Of a DNA stretch of 64,000 nucleotides, positions 49,987 through 58,987 are shown piece by piece. The stretch is taken from positions 308,605 to 372,604 of the forward strand of contig CANLNK010000003.1 in assembly GCA_947492575.1 (NCBI GenBank), read 5' to 3'. Both the position numbers and the translations under genes were made by a program. Every line of letters begins with the position of its first letter. Positions within the stretch are counted from its first letter, which is position 1. The notes under the pieces are model-generated. The model was not told the origin of the DNA. It did no database searches and saw nothing but the letters and a program-made list of their open reading frames with translations. This DNA is from an uncultured Thalassotalea sp. GTDB taxonomy: Bacteria; Pseudomonadota; Gammaproteobacteria; Enterobacterales; Alteromonadaceae.

Positions 49987-50631
49987 TTACAGAAGCACTT
50001 CAAAACTTTGTGCCATTAGCTGTAAGCGGCTTCGAGTCGATTCATCAAAAGCTACAAGATCCTCTATGCCAACCGTAAAACAGCCCGCATCAATCGCAGC
50101 GGTCGCTCCTGTATTTGAGTCTTCAAACACTATGGTTCGCTTTGGATCGACCTTAAGTTTTTCACAGGCCAGCAGATAAGGATCTGGGAAAGGCTTATAT
50201 CGGCTTACGTCGTCTCTTGTAATCACAATGTCGAAGTCTTGATAAAAATCGTAGTGCGCAAAATTTGCCTCTACCCCACTCATTCCACTGGAGGTGACAA
50301 TACCTAGTGGTCTTTCTAGCGATTTTGCCTGCGCGAGGTAATCCATAAAGCCACGCTTTATCGGCACAGGGCTTTCTAAAAGTTGACTTAAGTTCTTATA
50401 GTAACTGTCAGAAAAGGCGTTTAATTCGACTTGATGATTAAACATTGTCATTGCCACTTTCATACAGTTTGGCGTTGTCATGCCAATAAACTGCAAATAC
50501 ATGTCATCGGTGAAGGTTTGATTAAACTCTTTCGCAGTCATTTTCCATGCTTCGCGGTGAACAGATTCAGAGTCGAATATAGTGCCATCCATATCAAATA
50601 AAATTGCATCGAAATCCTGATAGTTAAGCAT
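49987..50631 (-). CDS. HAD-family phosphatase (phosphoglucomutase/phosphatase subgroup IA)
   Basis: A protein of 214 residues. Motif I is LFDMDGTIFDSE (nucleophile Asp and second Asp), motif II GIVTSSG, motif III lysine in RYKPFPDPYL, and motif IV IVFEDSNTGATAA. A helical cap lies between motifs I and II. This is a small-molecule phosphatase or beta-phosphoglucomutase-like enzyme; the substrate is unresolved. It lies 10 bp downstream of the SDR gene on the same strand, so the two are probably co-transcribed. Confidence 0.9.
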   Translation of the reverse strand: MLNYQDFDAILFDMDGTIFDSESVHREAWKMTAKEFNQTFTDDMYLQFIGMTTPNCMKVAMTMFNHQVELNAFSDSYYKNLSQLLESPVPIKRGFMDYLAQAKSLERPLGIVTSSGMSGVEANFAHYDFYQDFDIVITRDDVSRYKPFPDPYLLACEKLKVDPKRTIVFEDSNTGATAAIDAGCFTVGIEDLVAFDESTRSRLQLMAQSFEVLL

Positions 50632-50641
50632 AAGTTTCTCT

Positions 50642-51472
50642 CTAGCCGCGACTCAATAAAGCATCTAACCAACGTGAAGGCAGCAAGCGTTTGAATATCG
50701 CGAATAAGACTGTTGGTACGGTCACTCGGTAGCGAATTTTAGGCTTTTTACTCTCGATCGCATGAATCAGCGCTTTGGTTACGTCAATTGGCTCAAGTGT
50801 GAACGCTGCGCCAGATTTTTCAGACGACAACCTATCGATTTGCTGTTGGTAGGAGGCTTTGTGACGACTCGCATCCATATCAACATTTTCTTTAAACGCC
50901 ACTAATGCATTGGCTCTAAACTCAGTGTTAATCGGGCCTGGTTCTATTAACGAAACGTCTATATTAGTACCCTTCAGTTCCAATCGTAGCGTATCTGACA
51001 AACCTTCGAGTGCGTACTTAGACGCATTGTAAGCACCACGATACGCCATGGAGACAAAGCCCAATACTGATGAACACTGAATGATTCGACCATGTCCTTG
51101 CTGCAACATAATCGGCAAAACTTGTCTTGTTAGCTCATGCTGACCAAAAACATTGGTTTCAAATTGTGCTCTAAGTGCGTGAGTCGGCAAATCTTCTAAC
51201 GCACCCGTTTGGCCATAAGCGCCGTTATTAAATAGAAAATCGAGCGTGCCCCCTGTCTGTTCTAGGCTGAATGCAATCGCATCGCTAATCGACTGGCTAT
51301 CGGTGACATCAAGCTGGCAAGCAGTTAAACCGCGTTCTTGAAGCTTAGCAATATCTTCCTCTTTTCTTGCGGTCGCTATAACCAAATAGCCACGAGCTCT
51401 TAACGTAAGTGCTGCATCTAAACCTATGCCCGAAGAACAGCCCGTAATTAATATTGACTTCATTGTTCCCAT
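50642..51472 (-). CDS. Short-chain dehydrogenase/reductase
   Basis: A protein of 276 residues. Cofactor loop TGCSSGIG (TGxxxGIG) near the N terminus, FNNGAYG (NNAG-like), catalytic Ser in IIQCSSVLG, and YNASK (Tyr-x3-Lys) are all present, followed by SLIEPGPINTEF. Classical SDR with NAD(P)H. A second in-frame ATG at 51463 would give 273 residues, and either is acceptable. The substrate cannot be inferred. It is followed by the HAD phosphatase gene. Confidence 0.9.
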   Translation of the reverse strand: MGTMKSILITGCSSGIGLDAALTLRARGYLVIATARKEEDIAKLQERGLTACQLDVTDSQSISDAIAFSLEQTGGTLDFLFNNGAYGQTGALEDLPTHALRAQFETNVFGQHELTRQVLPIMLQQGHGRIIQCSSVLGFVSMAYRGAYNASKYALEGLSDTLRLELKGTNIDVSLIEPGPINTEFRANALVAFKENVDMDASRHKASYQQQIDRLSSEKSGAAFTLEPIDVTKALIHAIESKKPKIRYRVTVPTVLFAIFKRLLPSRWLDALLSRG

Positions 51473-51558
51473 CTATCTCTTTTCTGTTTTTTCTAATAAT
51501 CCCTAATTTAACCAGTATTTTTTTACTTCGAAAGGATTATTTTTCAAGCACGTATCCT

Positions 51559-51824
51559 AGGGTCTGTTAACCTTTGTTTAAACATTTTGCTGAGAGATTA
51601 AATGACTTTAATCAAGGCGAAAATAGTGTCATTTAGTCATCTAAATCAACAATTTTCAACGCAGAGTAAAGTGATTTTGGCCTCAGCCCTTCGGGCAATG
51701 GCTATTTTTAACGCTGACTGCATTAGCATTTACTCATTTGGAATGACCAAACTTCGTTCATACTGCTTTGCCATCATTAAAAATAGCCTATTGCAAAACG
51801 TATAAAAAAAGGACAACAGACCCT
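51559..51824. mobile_element. MITE-like element with terminal inverted repeats
   Basis: The ends AGGGTCTGTT (51559-51568) and AACAGACCCT (51815-51824) are perfect inverted repeats. The similarity continues inward for about 32 bases (left ...CCTTTGTTTAAACATTTTGC, right complement ...CCTTTTTTTATACGTTTTGC). A second internal pair, GGCTATTTTTAA and TTAAAAATAGCC, is nested inside. The element is about 266 bp and encodes no transposase. It occupies most of the gap between the SDR gene and recC. A target-site duplication is not certain (TA-containing flanks). Confidence 0.6.
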
Positions 51825-51921
51825 TAGTATTCAGCAATACTGACGCGTTTTTCCATTTAACTGTTGCCTTATAGTTGCGATCGATTAAATTAAGCTTACT
51901 CTCGCGTTAAATTTTCGATTC

Positions 51922-54900
51922 ATGCTTAACATTTACCCAGCTAACCGACTAGAAAACCTCGCTATTTTATTAAGCAAAGTCATCGAATCTGATGACAGTG
52001 CGCTTTTTGAACCTAGCCTCATTGTTACCCAAAGCCAAGGGATGAAGCATTGGCTACATATGCAGTTAGCAGAGCAAAATGGCATTAGCATGAACTTGGA
52101 CTTCCAGTTACCCGTTCAATTCTTCTGGCGACAACTTCGCACCATTCTAGGTAATGAAAATATTCCTGAAAAGTCAGCATTTTCTAGAGAAGTGTTGTGT
52201 TGGAAAATATACGATTTCCTCGCAGAAGAAGACTTTGTCAGCGATCCACAGTGTGAGCAACCTACCGCTTATTGGACTGCCAACGGTAAAGAAAGTACGC
52301 AGAAACGGTTCCAACTTGCTAGACAACAAGCCGATTTGTTTGAGCAATATATGATATACCGTCCTGACTGGCTAGAGCGCTGGATTACCGGCGACTATAC
52401 AGAGCAAGAAGCGTGGCAGGCAAAATTATGGTTTAAGGTAATAGCACTGGAGCCAAATCATACGTCGAAATTACTCAGAAAAGCGCTACCTCAAATCAAA
52501 GAACACAAGCACAAACTGCCAAGCAGTATTTGCGTTTTTGGTTTAAACACCCTAGCGCCTATTTGGCTCGAGTTTTTAAATGAAATCGCAGAGCATACAC
52601 AAGTCCATGTTTTTCACCTCAACCCTTGTGTCGAATATTGGGGCGAATTACAAAGCGAGAAACAATTAGCCAAGTGGCTAGCGACAGTGTCAGCCGATGA
52701 TGAAACGTTTACGGGTGCTGGTGACATTGGTAATCCATTGCTAGCCAATTACGGTATGCAAGGCAAAGAATTTTTAAGTTTATTACCGGAATACGCCATC
52801 AACGAAATTCCGGTGTTTACGCCGCCGTCAGACTATGAATCAGAGACTTCAAAAACTTCGGCCCTGCATACGCTTCAAGAAGACATTCTTAACTTACACG
52901 ATGGCAGAGAAACACCTACAGAACTGATTGACAACAGTATTGTGATTAGCTCGGCTCATAGCGCACTTCGTGAAATCCAAGGATTACACGATTTTATCTT
53001 GCACAAATTGCAGCAAGATAAATCACTCACCCCAAAAGATATTGTCGTTATGTGTCCTCATATCGAGGATTATGCACCATATGTAGAAGCAGTGTTTAAC
53101 CAACCCATTGGTGACAGTGAACAGTTAATACCCTGCTCTATCTCTGACCGAACATTAAAAAACGTAGAGCCTATTGTCGAAATATTCGAGCAGCTACTTC
53201 AGTTACCGGATAGCCGTTTTCAGTTGTCTGAAATTATCAGCTATTTAAAACTACCTGCTATCGCCCACAAATTTTCAATCGCTGAAAGCGAAGTAAACAT
53301 CATTGAGCAGTGGCTACAAACCGCCTGTGTGCATTGGGGACTAAATGAACCCCATAAGGCCAGCATTATCAAAAACGCCAGTGGCCTTAGTGAAGACGAT
53401 AAACTCGACACCAACGATAAGTTTACATGGCAGCAAGGTATTGACCGCTTGATGTTAGGTTTTGCCATGAGTGACCATGCGGTGATTCACAATGACGAAC
53501 TGTTATTGCCTACGATTGAAGGCGACCAGTCGTTATTGCTTGGCAAGCTATTAATGCTGTTAGAACAGCTAAGCGAACACGCAGCAAACCTAAACACCGA
53601 TCGTACACCTAGCCAATGGCACAGTTATTTAATATCACTAAAAGACGACATCTTCGCGCTAACCAAAGAAACGCAGTTTGGTGTGGATATTGTTAGCCAC
53701 GCAATTGATGAATTTGCACTAAATACCCAAGAAGCGAGCTTCGAAACGTCTATTTCCTTGCGTGTTGTGCGCGACTATTTGTCGAATTTTTTCTCGCAGC
53801 CAGAGCCTGGTCATCAGTTTATGAGTGGTAAGGTGACCTTCTGCTCCATGGTACCGATGCGCAGCATTCCATTTAAAGTAGTGTGCATTTTAGGTATGAA
53901 CGATGGCGACTTCCCTCGCTTTGACAAACCTTTTAGTTTTGATCTAATTGCTAAAAACAAAGCCAGAAAAGGTGATCGCTCTCGCCGTGGCGATGATAGA
54001 TATCTATTTCTCGAAGCATTAATTTCAGCCAGAGATACACTTTACATGAGTTATCAGGGCAATAGTGTAAAAGATAACTCTGAGCGTGAACCTTCCATTA
54101 TTTTACGTGAACTAATGGACTACCTATCACGCGCACTAGGCTGGACGTTTGACGAGAATGATCAATCGCTTATTCACAAACTACCGCTACAGCCTTTTAG
54201 CGAGGCCAATTACACCGGGCGATATCAAAGTTTTGACAGCAAATGGTTTACCTTAAACCAAAGTGTTCGACTCAATAATCAAGATATACAACTTGACGCG
54301 CCCGCAATAGAAACACTAACGGCAGAGGAGCTGATTCAGTTTTTTGCCGATCCCATTAAGGCTTTTTCAAGAACGCAGTTTAACTTGTATGGCGAGCGTA
54401 TAAGCGACGTTTACCAAGATAGTGAGCCTTTTGAAACCAGTAAACTTGACCAGTACAAATTGCAGCATCAGTACGTCGATGCCATGCTAGCCAGCAAGTC
54501 AACAAATAGCACCTCAAATAACGCGGTATCTACTGCGCATATTACGCAGGCTGCGCTACTCAGTAACCAGCTACCGGACAGTAAAACAACCGTTGACGAG
54601 CTTAGTCACTGGGAAGCACAAGCTACGGAGTTTGCAGAAACCCTCAGTCGATTTGTCTTTGGAGAGCCCTATAAGGTCGAGGTTATCGCTAATGACATCA
54701 CGATTTATGCAGAGTTACCACTTGTTAGTGACGGCGCCAATTTAGATATTCAGGAAAACTCGCGATGCCAAGTGTTTTCACGCATGGCAACGCCTAAAGG
54801 AAAAGACTACTTAAAACTCTGGGTCTATCACCTGATTGCAAACACCGAGCAACCAACAATGACCAAAGGGCTTTTCTACAACGAGAAAAGCATTAAAGAA

Positions 54901-55266
54901 CGTATAAAAGAAGTTACCTTTGCGCCTATTATCGGTGAAATAGCCGTTGCGCAGATAGGCAAGCTATTGACCCACTACCAACTCGGCATGAGCCAACCTA
55001 TGTTTGCGCCGGTCAACTTAGCAGCAGAGTACTTTCAAGTTGACCGTAGCGGTAAAAAGAAACTTTATGGCAATCAACAGTTTGAATTGAGTTGGTATAC
55101 ATCGAGAAATATCAGAGGGTATGACGCCGATCCTCTCGCACGTTTTTACTTTGAACAAAAGCCGGATTTTGACAGCGACATAGCGCCTCTTATCGAATCT
55201 ATTTATCGCCCTATGTTCGAAGTAATCTTTCCAACCTTAGCCCAACAAGACTTTGACAGTGAGTAA
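51922..55266 (+). CDS. recC: Exodeoxyribonuclease V subunit gamma (RecC)
   Basis: The subunit of RecBCD that splits the duplex and recognises Chi. The protein has 1114 residues (E. coli 1122). It opens MLNIYPANRLENLAILLSKV and has LIVTQSQGMKHWLHMQLAEQ, VFGLNTLAPIWLEFL, VVMCPHIEDYAPYVEAVF, FKVVCILGMNDGDFPR and RRGDDRYLFLEALISARDTL. It is followed at once by recB; the E. coli ptrA gene that sits between them is missing here. It is the first gene of recC-recB-recD. Confidence 0.96.
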   Translation: MLNIYPANRLENLAILLSKVIESDDSALFEPSLIVTQSQGMKHWLHMQLAEQNGISMNLDFQLPVQFFWRQLRTILGNENIPEKSAFSREVLCWKIYDFLAEEDFVSDPQCEQPTAYWTANGKESTQKRFQLARQQADLFEQYMIYRPDWLERWITGDYTEQEAWQAKLWFKVIALEPNHTSKLLRKALPQIKEHKHKLPSSICVFGLNTLAPIWLEFLNEIAEHTQVHVFHLNPCVEYWGELQSEKQLAKWLATVSADDETFTGAGDIGNPLLANYGMQGKEFLSLLPEYAINEIPVFTPPSDYESETSKTSALHTLQEDILNLHDGRETPTELIDNSIVISSAHSALREIQGLHDFILHKLQQDKSLTPKDIVVMCPHIEDYAPYVEAVFNQPIGDSEQLIPCSISDRTLKNVEPIVEIFEQLLQLPDSRFQLSEIISYLKLPAIAHKFSIAESEVNIIEQWLQTACVHWGLNEPHKASIIKNASGLSEDDKLDTNDKFTWQQGIDRLMLGFAMSDHAVIHNDELLLPTIEGDQSLLLGKLLMLLEQLSEHAANLNTDRTPSQWHSYLISLKDDIFALTKETQFGVDIVSHAIDEFALNTQEASFETSISLRVVRDYLSNFFSQPEPGHQFMSGKVTFCSMVPMRSIPFKVVCILGMNDGDFPRFDKPFSFDLIAKNKARKGDRSRRGDDRYLFLEALISARDTLYMSYQGNSVKDNSEREPSIILRELMDYLSRALGWTFDENDQSLIHKLPLQPFSEANYTGRYQSFDSKWFTLNQSVRLNNQDIQLDAPAIETLTAEELIQFFADPIKAFSRTQFNLYGERISDVYQDSEPFETSKLDQYKLQHQYVDAMLASKSTNSTSNNAVSTAHITQAALLSNQLPDSKTTVDELSHWEAQATEFAETLSRFVFGEPYKVEVIANDITIYAELPLVSDGANLDIQENSRCQVFSRMATPKGKDYLKLWVYHLIANTEQPTMTKGLFYNEKSIKERIKEVTFAPIIGEIAVAQIGKLLTHYQLGMSQPMFAPVNLAAEYFQVDRSGKKKLYGNQQFELSWYTSRNIRGYDADPLARFYFEQKPDFDSDIAPLIESIYRPMFEVIFPTLAQQDFDSE

Positions 55267-55270
55267 ACCG

Positions 55271-58200
55271 ATGACGACTTTTAATGCCCTAGACGTTTTG
55301 CATTTACCACTGTTTGGCAAACATTTAATTGAAGCCAGTGCTGGTACGGGTAAAACCTTTAACATCACACGTATTTACCTTCGTATGCTGCTGGAGAAAA
55401 AGCTCGACGTGCAAAATATCTTGGTGATGACATTTACCAAAAACGCCACCGAAGAGCTGAAAGGCCGCATCAGCAAAGAAATCACTGATGCGCTAGCAAA
55501 TTGGGGAAACTATACTGAGACCGATAGCTTTTATATTGATCTGCAGAATCGGTTGCCAGTCTCGGAAGCCAAAGCTATTTTGCATAAAGCACTACTGCAT
55601 ATGGATGAAGCAGCAATTTTTACCATTCACGGTTTCTGTAATCGCGTGTTGTCGAACCTTGCCTTTGAAAGCTCACTTGAATTTACCATTAACATGGAAG
55701 CAGATACTCAAGAGCTCGAATTAGAAGCGGTGCGTGATCACTATCGATTTATCGCAAAGCAAAGCGAACAAGATTTTGAGACCTTAACAAGCAAGTGGTC
55801 GACACCAGAGCAATTTTATAGCGCGTTCCGTGGCGTCCTCTCGTCTGACGAAGAGCTGCAATACCAAGATGAAGCCGTTATAGCGCAGCAGCACAAAGCG
55901 CTGCGTGAGAGTGCCCTTGCCGAATTAAACACCAATAAAGATGCGCTATTTGAAGCGCTTGTAAACAGTCACAAGGACAAAGACATACGTACGCAAGAAT
56001 GGCAACAATTAGTTGATTGGCTTTCCATAGAAGCCCCTTCACTGATGCCTAAATTAGCGAAAGACTTCCTCAACGGTAATCGCTTTCGAAAAGCTGAATT
56101 AAAGGCGCTTGTTCAAGCGTCGACTGTTTGTAAGAACGAAGCAGATAAACTAATTGAATCAATCAAAGCTAATCGCGTATATGCCCTCGCCTTTCACGCT
56201 ATTAATGTCATTAGAACTTCGATTGTCAACGCGAAAGCGCGTCAGCAAGTGATGAATTTTGACGACTTAATTGTCACACTGCAGAATGTTCTACGCAGCG
56301 ATGATAATGGCACACTTGCCGCATCGATACGTCAGCAATTTCCCGTTGCATTAGTGGATGAATTTCAAGACACCGACCCTAAGCAATACGAAATTCTGAG
56401 CAAGGTTTATGGCGATTTTTGTAACCAAACTCACCAGCATGCACTTTATATGATTGGCGATCCTAAACAAGCGATCTATGGCTTTCGCGGCGGTGATATT
56501 TTTGCCTATTTGGCTGCTAGAGACGCTGCCGATGCGAACTGGATTATGGATACTAACTGGCGCTCTACTACTGACATGATTGCGGGTTACAACCGTTTAT
56601 TTTTCGGTGAAGCACTGCCAAAAACAGATCCCAAAATACTAACAGAAGAAACTGAGCTTGTTGGCAATGACAAGGTATTCGGTTACGACATTGAATATGT
56701 GCCTGTAAAAGCAAGCGGCAAAACCGATCACAAGTCGCTTGTCGAAAGTCCAAACTCATCGACACAAAACAGTGGAATAGAAAACAGCTCGGCAACAAAC
56801 AAAGCACTTAACATCAATTACTTCGGGTTTGATGAAAACTACCGCCCTGCTAACAGCAAAAAAGACGTTAACAAAGCTGATTTTTCAACAGTGATTGCCA
56901 CTTGGTGTGCATCCGAAATATCCCGACTGCTTAATACTGAGGCGCAAATCGCCGGCAGAGCGTTAAAAGAGTCCGATATTGCCGTGCTAGTAAAAACTGG
57001 GGCTGAAGCACAACTTATTGAATCTGCCTTATCAACTGCTGGACTTACCTCCGTCTACTTAAGCAATAAAGAAAACCTATTTGACAGCGTTCAAGCGAGA
57101 GATTTGTACCAAGCGATTGACGGTATTTTGCATTTAGAAGATACCAGTAAAATGATTGCGGCACTCAGTACGCGTTATTTAGGCGGCAAGTCTTCGCTAT
57201 TTAAAGCCATGCAAGAAGACGAGTCGTTATGGGAGCGAGAACAAAACTATCTGCGCGAATTGAAAAAGCTATGGGAAGAGAAAAGCTTTATGGCAATGGC
57301 GATGCGCTTTATCCACGAAAGCTACACCCCCGAAGCCAATCAGCACGAACGTGCGCTCACTAACACGATTCACTTACTTGAGCTACTTCAACAGGCGAGC
57401 ACCCGTTACCGCCAGCCACGTCAACTGGTGCGCTATTTGTTCGATCAAATAACGGTTGCCAGCAAAAAACAAGAATCAGAGTTGCGACTAGAAAGCGACG
57501 CCAACCTGATCAAGATAGTGACACAACACGGTAGTAAAGGATTAGAATATCCGGTCGTCTTTATTCCATACGCGAGTAAATTTAGCGATCCAACCCGCTT
57601 TGGTAATCAACCTCAGGATATTCACCTTTATCACGATGACGACAACACATTAGTTCGGCAGCTTGGGCAAGCAAATGATGGTGTTAAAAAAGCGTTCGAT
57701 GAAGGCCTTGCTGAGTCTATCCGTCTACTATACGTAGCGGTAACACGAGCAGTCAGTCGTTGTTATATCTGTGCAACACCGTTTGATAAAGCACATCAAT
57801 CATCGTTAGGCTTAGCCGTTGGCGCAGAAGATGAGTCACAACTTTTCACTAAGTTACTCGAATTAGCCAATAGCCAGCCAGATGCTATTTCGTTTAACGA
57901 AGTGGCGGACATTGAAACTCTCGAAAATAACGACAAACGACTTCAGACACATCAAACACCTGAAGAAAGCGAAAGTTCGAGTCTATTAACGTCAACACCT
58001 GCAGTGTTTAATCAAGCAATTGAGAACGATTGGCAGTTAAGTTCATTCTCTTCGCTAACAAAGAATGTTCACACTAAGCGAGATCCACTCGTAAAATTGC
58101 ATTTAGATGATGAAGATAGCGAAGTTGAAGCGCAAAGCATTGCAGCAGATGATATTCGCTTTACGTTAAGAAAAGGTGCTAAGACAGGTAACTTTTTACA

Positions 58201-58975
58201 CGACATTCTAGAGCGTCTAGATTTTGTTAATCCAAACTATGCTAGCGCGTTCAAGCATCCTTTGTTTAGTTACGGCGAGTTGCCAGCACCTTATGGCGAA
58301 CAAGACTTGCATAAATTTTTAGCGGCGTTATTACATGCGCCTTTACCTCGAATTCTGGCAACGCCAACAGAATCAAGCACGACAGAAGAACTAGGCACTG
58401 CAGACAATATCGAAGAGGACACATTCTCGCTGTCGGCGCTGAGCTACAAACAGACGTTGCGCGAAGTAGAGTTTTATTTCCCTATTGAAGGCGTCGATCC
58501 CCAGGCTTTAAGCCAATTACTTGCCGAGCACAGAGGCTCTTCAGCAAGTATCGAATTGCCAGAAAAGCGCCAATTGAAAGGTATGATGCACGGCTTTATC
58601 GATTTAGTCTTTGAACATCAAGGTAAATACTACGTCGCAGACTACAAGTCGACCTTTCTGGGAGATGACATTAGCGATTACAGTGAGACGAACATCACTA
58701 AAGATATTGCCGCTCACCACTACGATCTGCAGTACCTTATTTATTGCATAGCGCTACATCGATTCCTATTACAAAAACGTAAGGATTATGACCCGAGCGT
58801 ACACTTTGGCGGTGTTTATTACTTGTATTTGCGCGGTATGACAAATTCAACGTCTTCCGGGATCTATCGAAAAGCAATCGATAGCGATTTGCTCCTTAGG
58901 CTTAATCAAGTCATGCAAGTTACACTAACTAGCAAGCCCCAAGAAGATAGTGAAAATAGTAAAATGACGAGTTAA
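55271..58975 (+). CDS. recB: Exodeoxyribonuclease V subunit beta (RecB)
   Basis: The 3'-5' helicase and nuclease of RecBCD. About 1234 residues from ATG at 55271; in-frame TTG 55253 and GTG 55259 overlap the recC end and are alternatives. Walker A IEASAGTGKTF (20-30), DEFQDTDPKQYEIL (motif II), GDPKQAIYGFRGGDIFAYL and TQHGSKGLEYPVVFIPYASK (motif V) form the UvrD-type motor. The C-terminal nuclease has GMMHGFIDLVFEHQ and YYVADYKSTFLGD (the D-x-K metal site). It is longer than E. coli RecB (1180). It is tightly packed between recC and recD. Confidence 0.96.
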   Translation: MTTFNALDVLHLPLFGKHLIEASAGTGKTFNITRIYLRMLLEKKLDVQNILVMTFTKNATEELKGRISKEITDALANWGNYTETDSFYIDLQNRLPVSEAKAILHKALLHMDEAAIFTIHGFCNRVLSNLAFESSLEFTINMEADTQELELEAVRDHYRFIAKQSEQDFETLTSKWSTPEQFYSAFRGVLSSDEELQYQDEAVIAQQHKALRESALAELNTNKDALFEALVNSHKDKDIRTQEWQQLVDWLSIEAPSLMPKLAKDFLNGNRFRKAELKALVQASTVCKNEADKLIESIKANRVYALAFHAINVIRTSIVNAKARQQVMNFDDLIVTLQNVLRSDDNGTLAASIRQQFPVALVDEFQDTDPKQYEILSKVYGDFCNQTHQHALYMIGDPKQAIYGFRGGDIFAYLAARDAADANWIMDTNWRSTTDMIAGYNRLFFGEALPKTDPKILTEETELVGNDKVFGYDIEYVPVKASGKTDHKSLVESPNSSTQNSGIENSSATNKALNINYFGFDENYRPANSKKDVNKADFSTVIATWCASEISRLLNTEAQIAGRALKESDIAVLVKTGAEAQLIESALSTAGLTSVYLSNKENLFDSVQARDLYQAIDGILHLEDTSKMIAALSTRYLGGKSSLFKAMQEDESLWEREQNYLRELKKLWEEKSFMAMAMRFIHESYTPEANQHERALTNTIHLLELLQQASTRYRQPRQLVRYLFDQITVASKKQESELRLESDANLIKIVTQHGSKGLEYPVVFIPYASKFSDPTRFGNQPQDIHLYHDDDNTLVRQLGQANDGVKKAFDEGLAESIRLLYVAVTRAVSRCYICATPFDKAHQSSLGLAVGAEDESQLFTKLLELANSQPDAISFNEVADIETLENNDKRLQTHQTPEESESSSLLTSTPAVFNQAIENDWQLSSFSSLTKNVHTKRDPLVKLHLDDEDSEVEAQSIAADDIRFTLRKGAKTGNFLHDILERLDFVNPNYASAFKHPLFSYGELPAPYGEQDLHKFLAALLHAPLPRILATPTESSTTEELGTADNIEEDTFSLSALSYKQTLREVEFYFPIEGVDPQALSQLLAEHRGSSASIELPEKRQLKGMMHGFIDLVFEHQGKYYVADYKSTFLGDDISDYSETNITKDIAAHHYDLQYLIYCIALHRFLLQKRKDYDPSVHFGGVYYLYLRGMTNSTSSGIYRKAIDSDLLLRLNQVMQVTLTSKPQEDSENSKMTS

Positions 58976-58987
58976 TCAGAGGCAGTT

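Noticed and set aside
51602..51805. A 67-residue plus-strand reading frame before recC
   Set aside because: It lies wholly inside the inverted-repeat element, has no ribosome site or recognisable domain, and covers the internal repeat arms.
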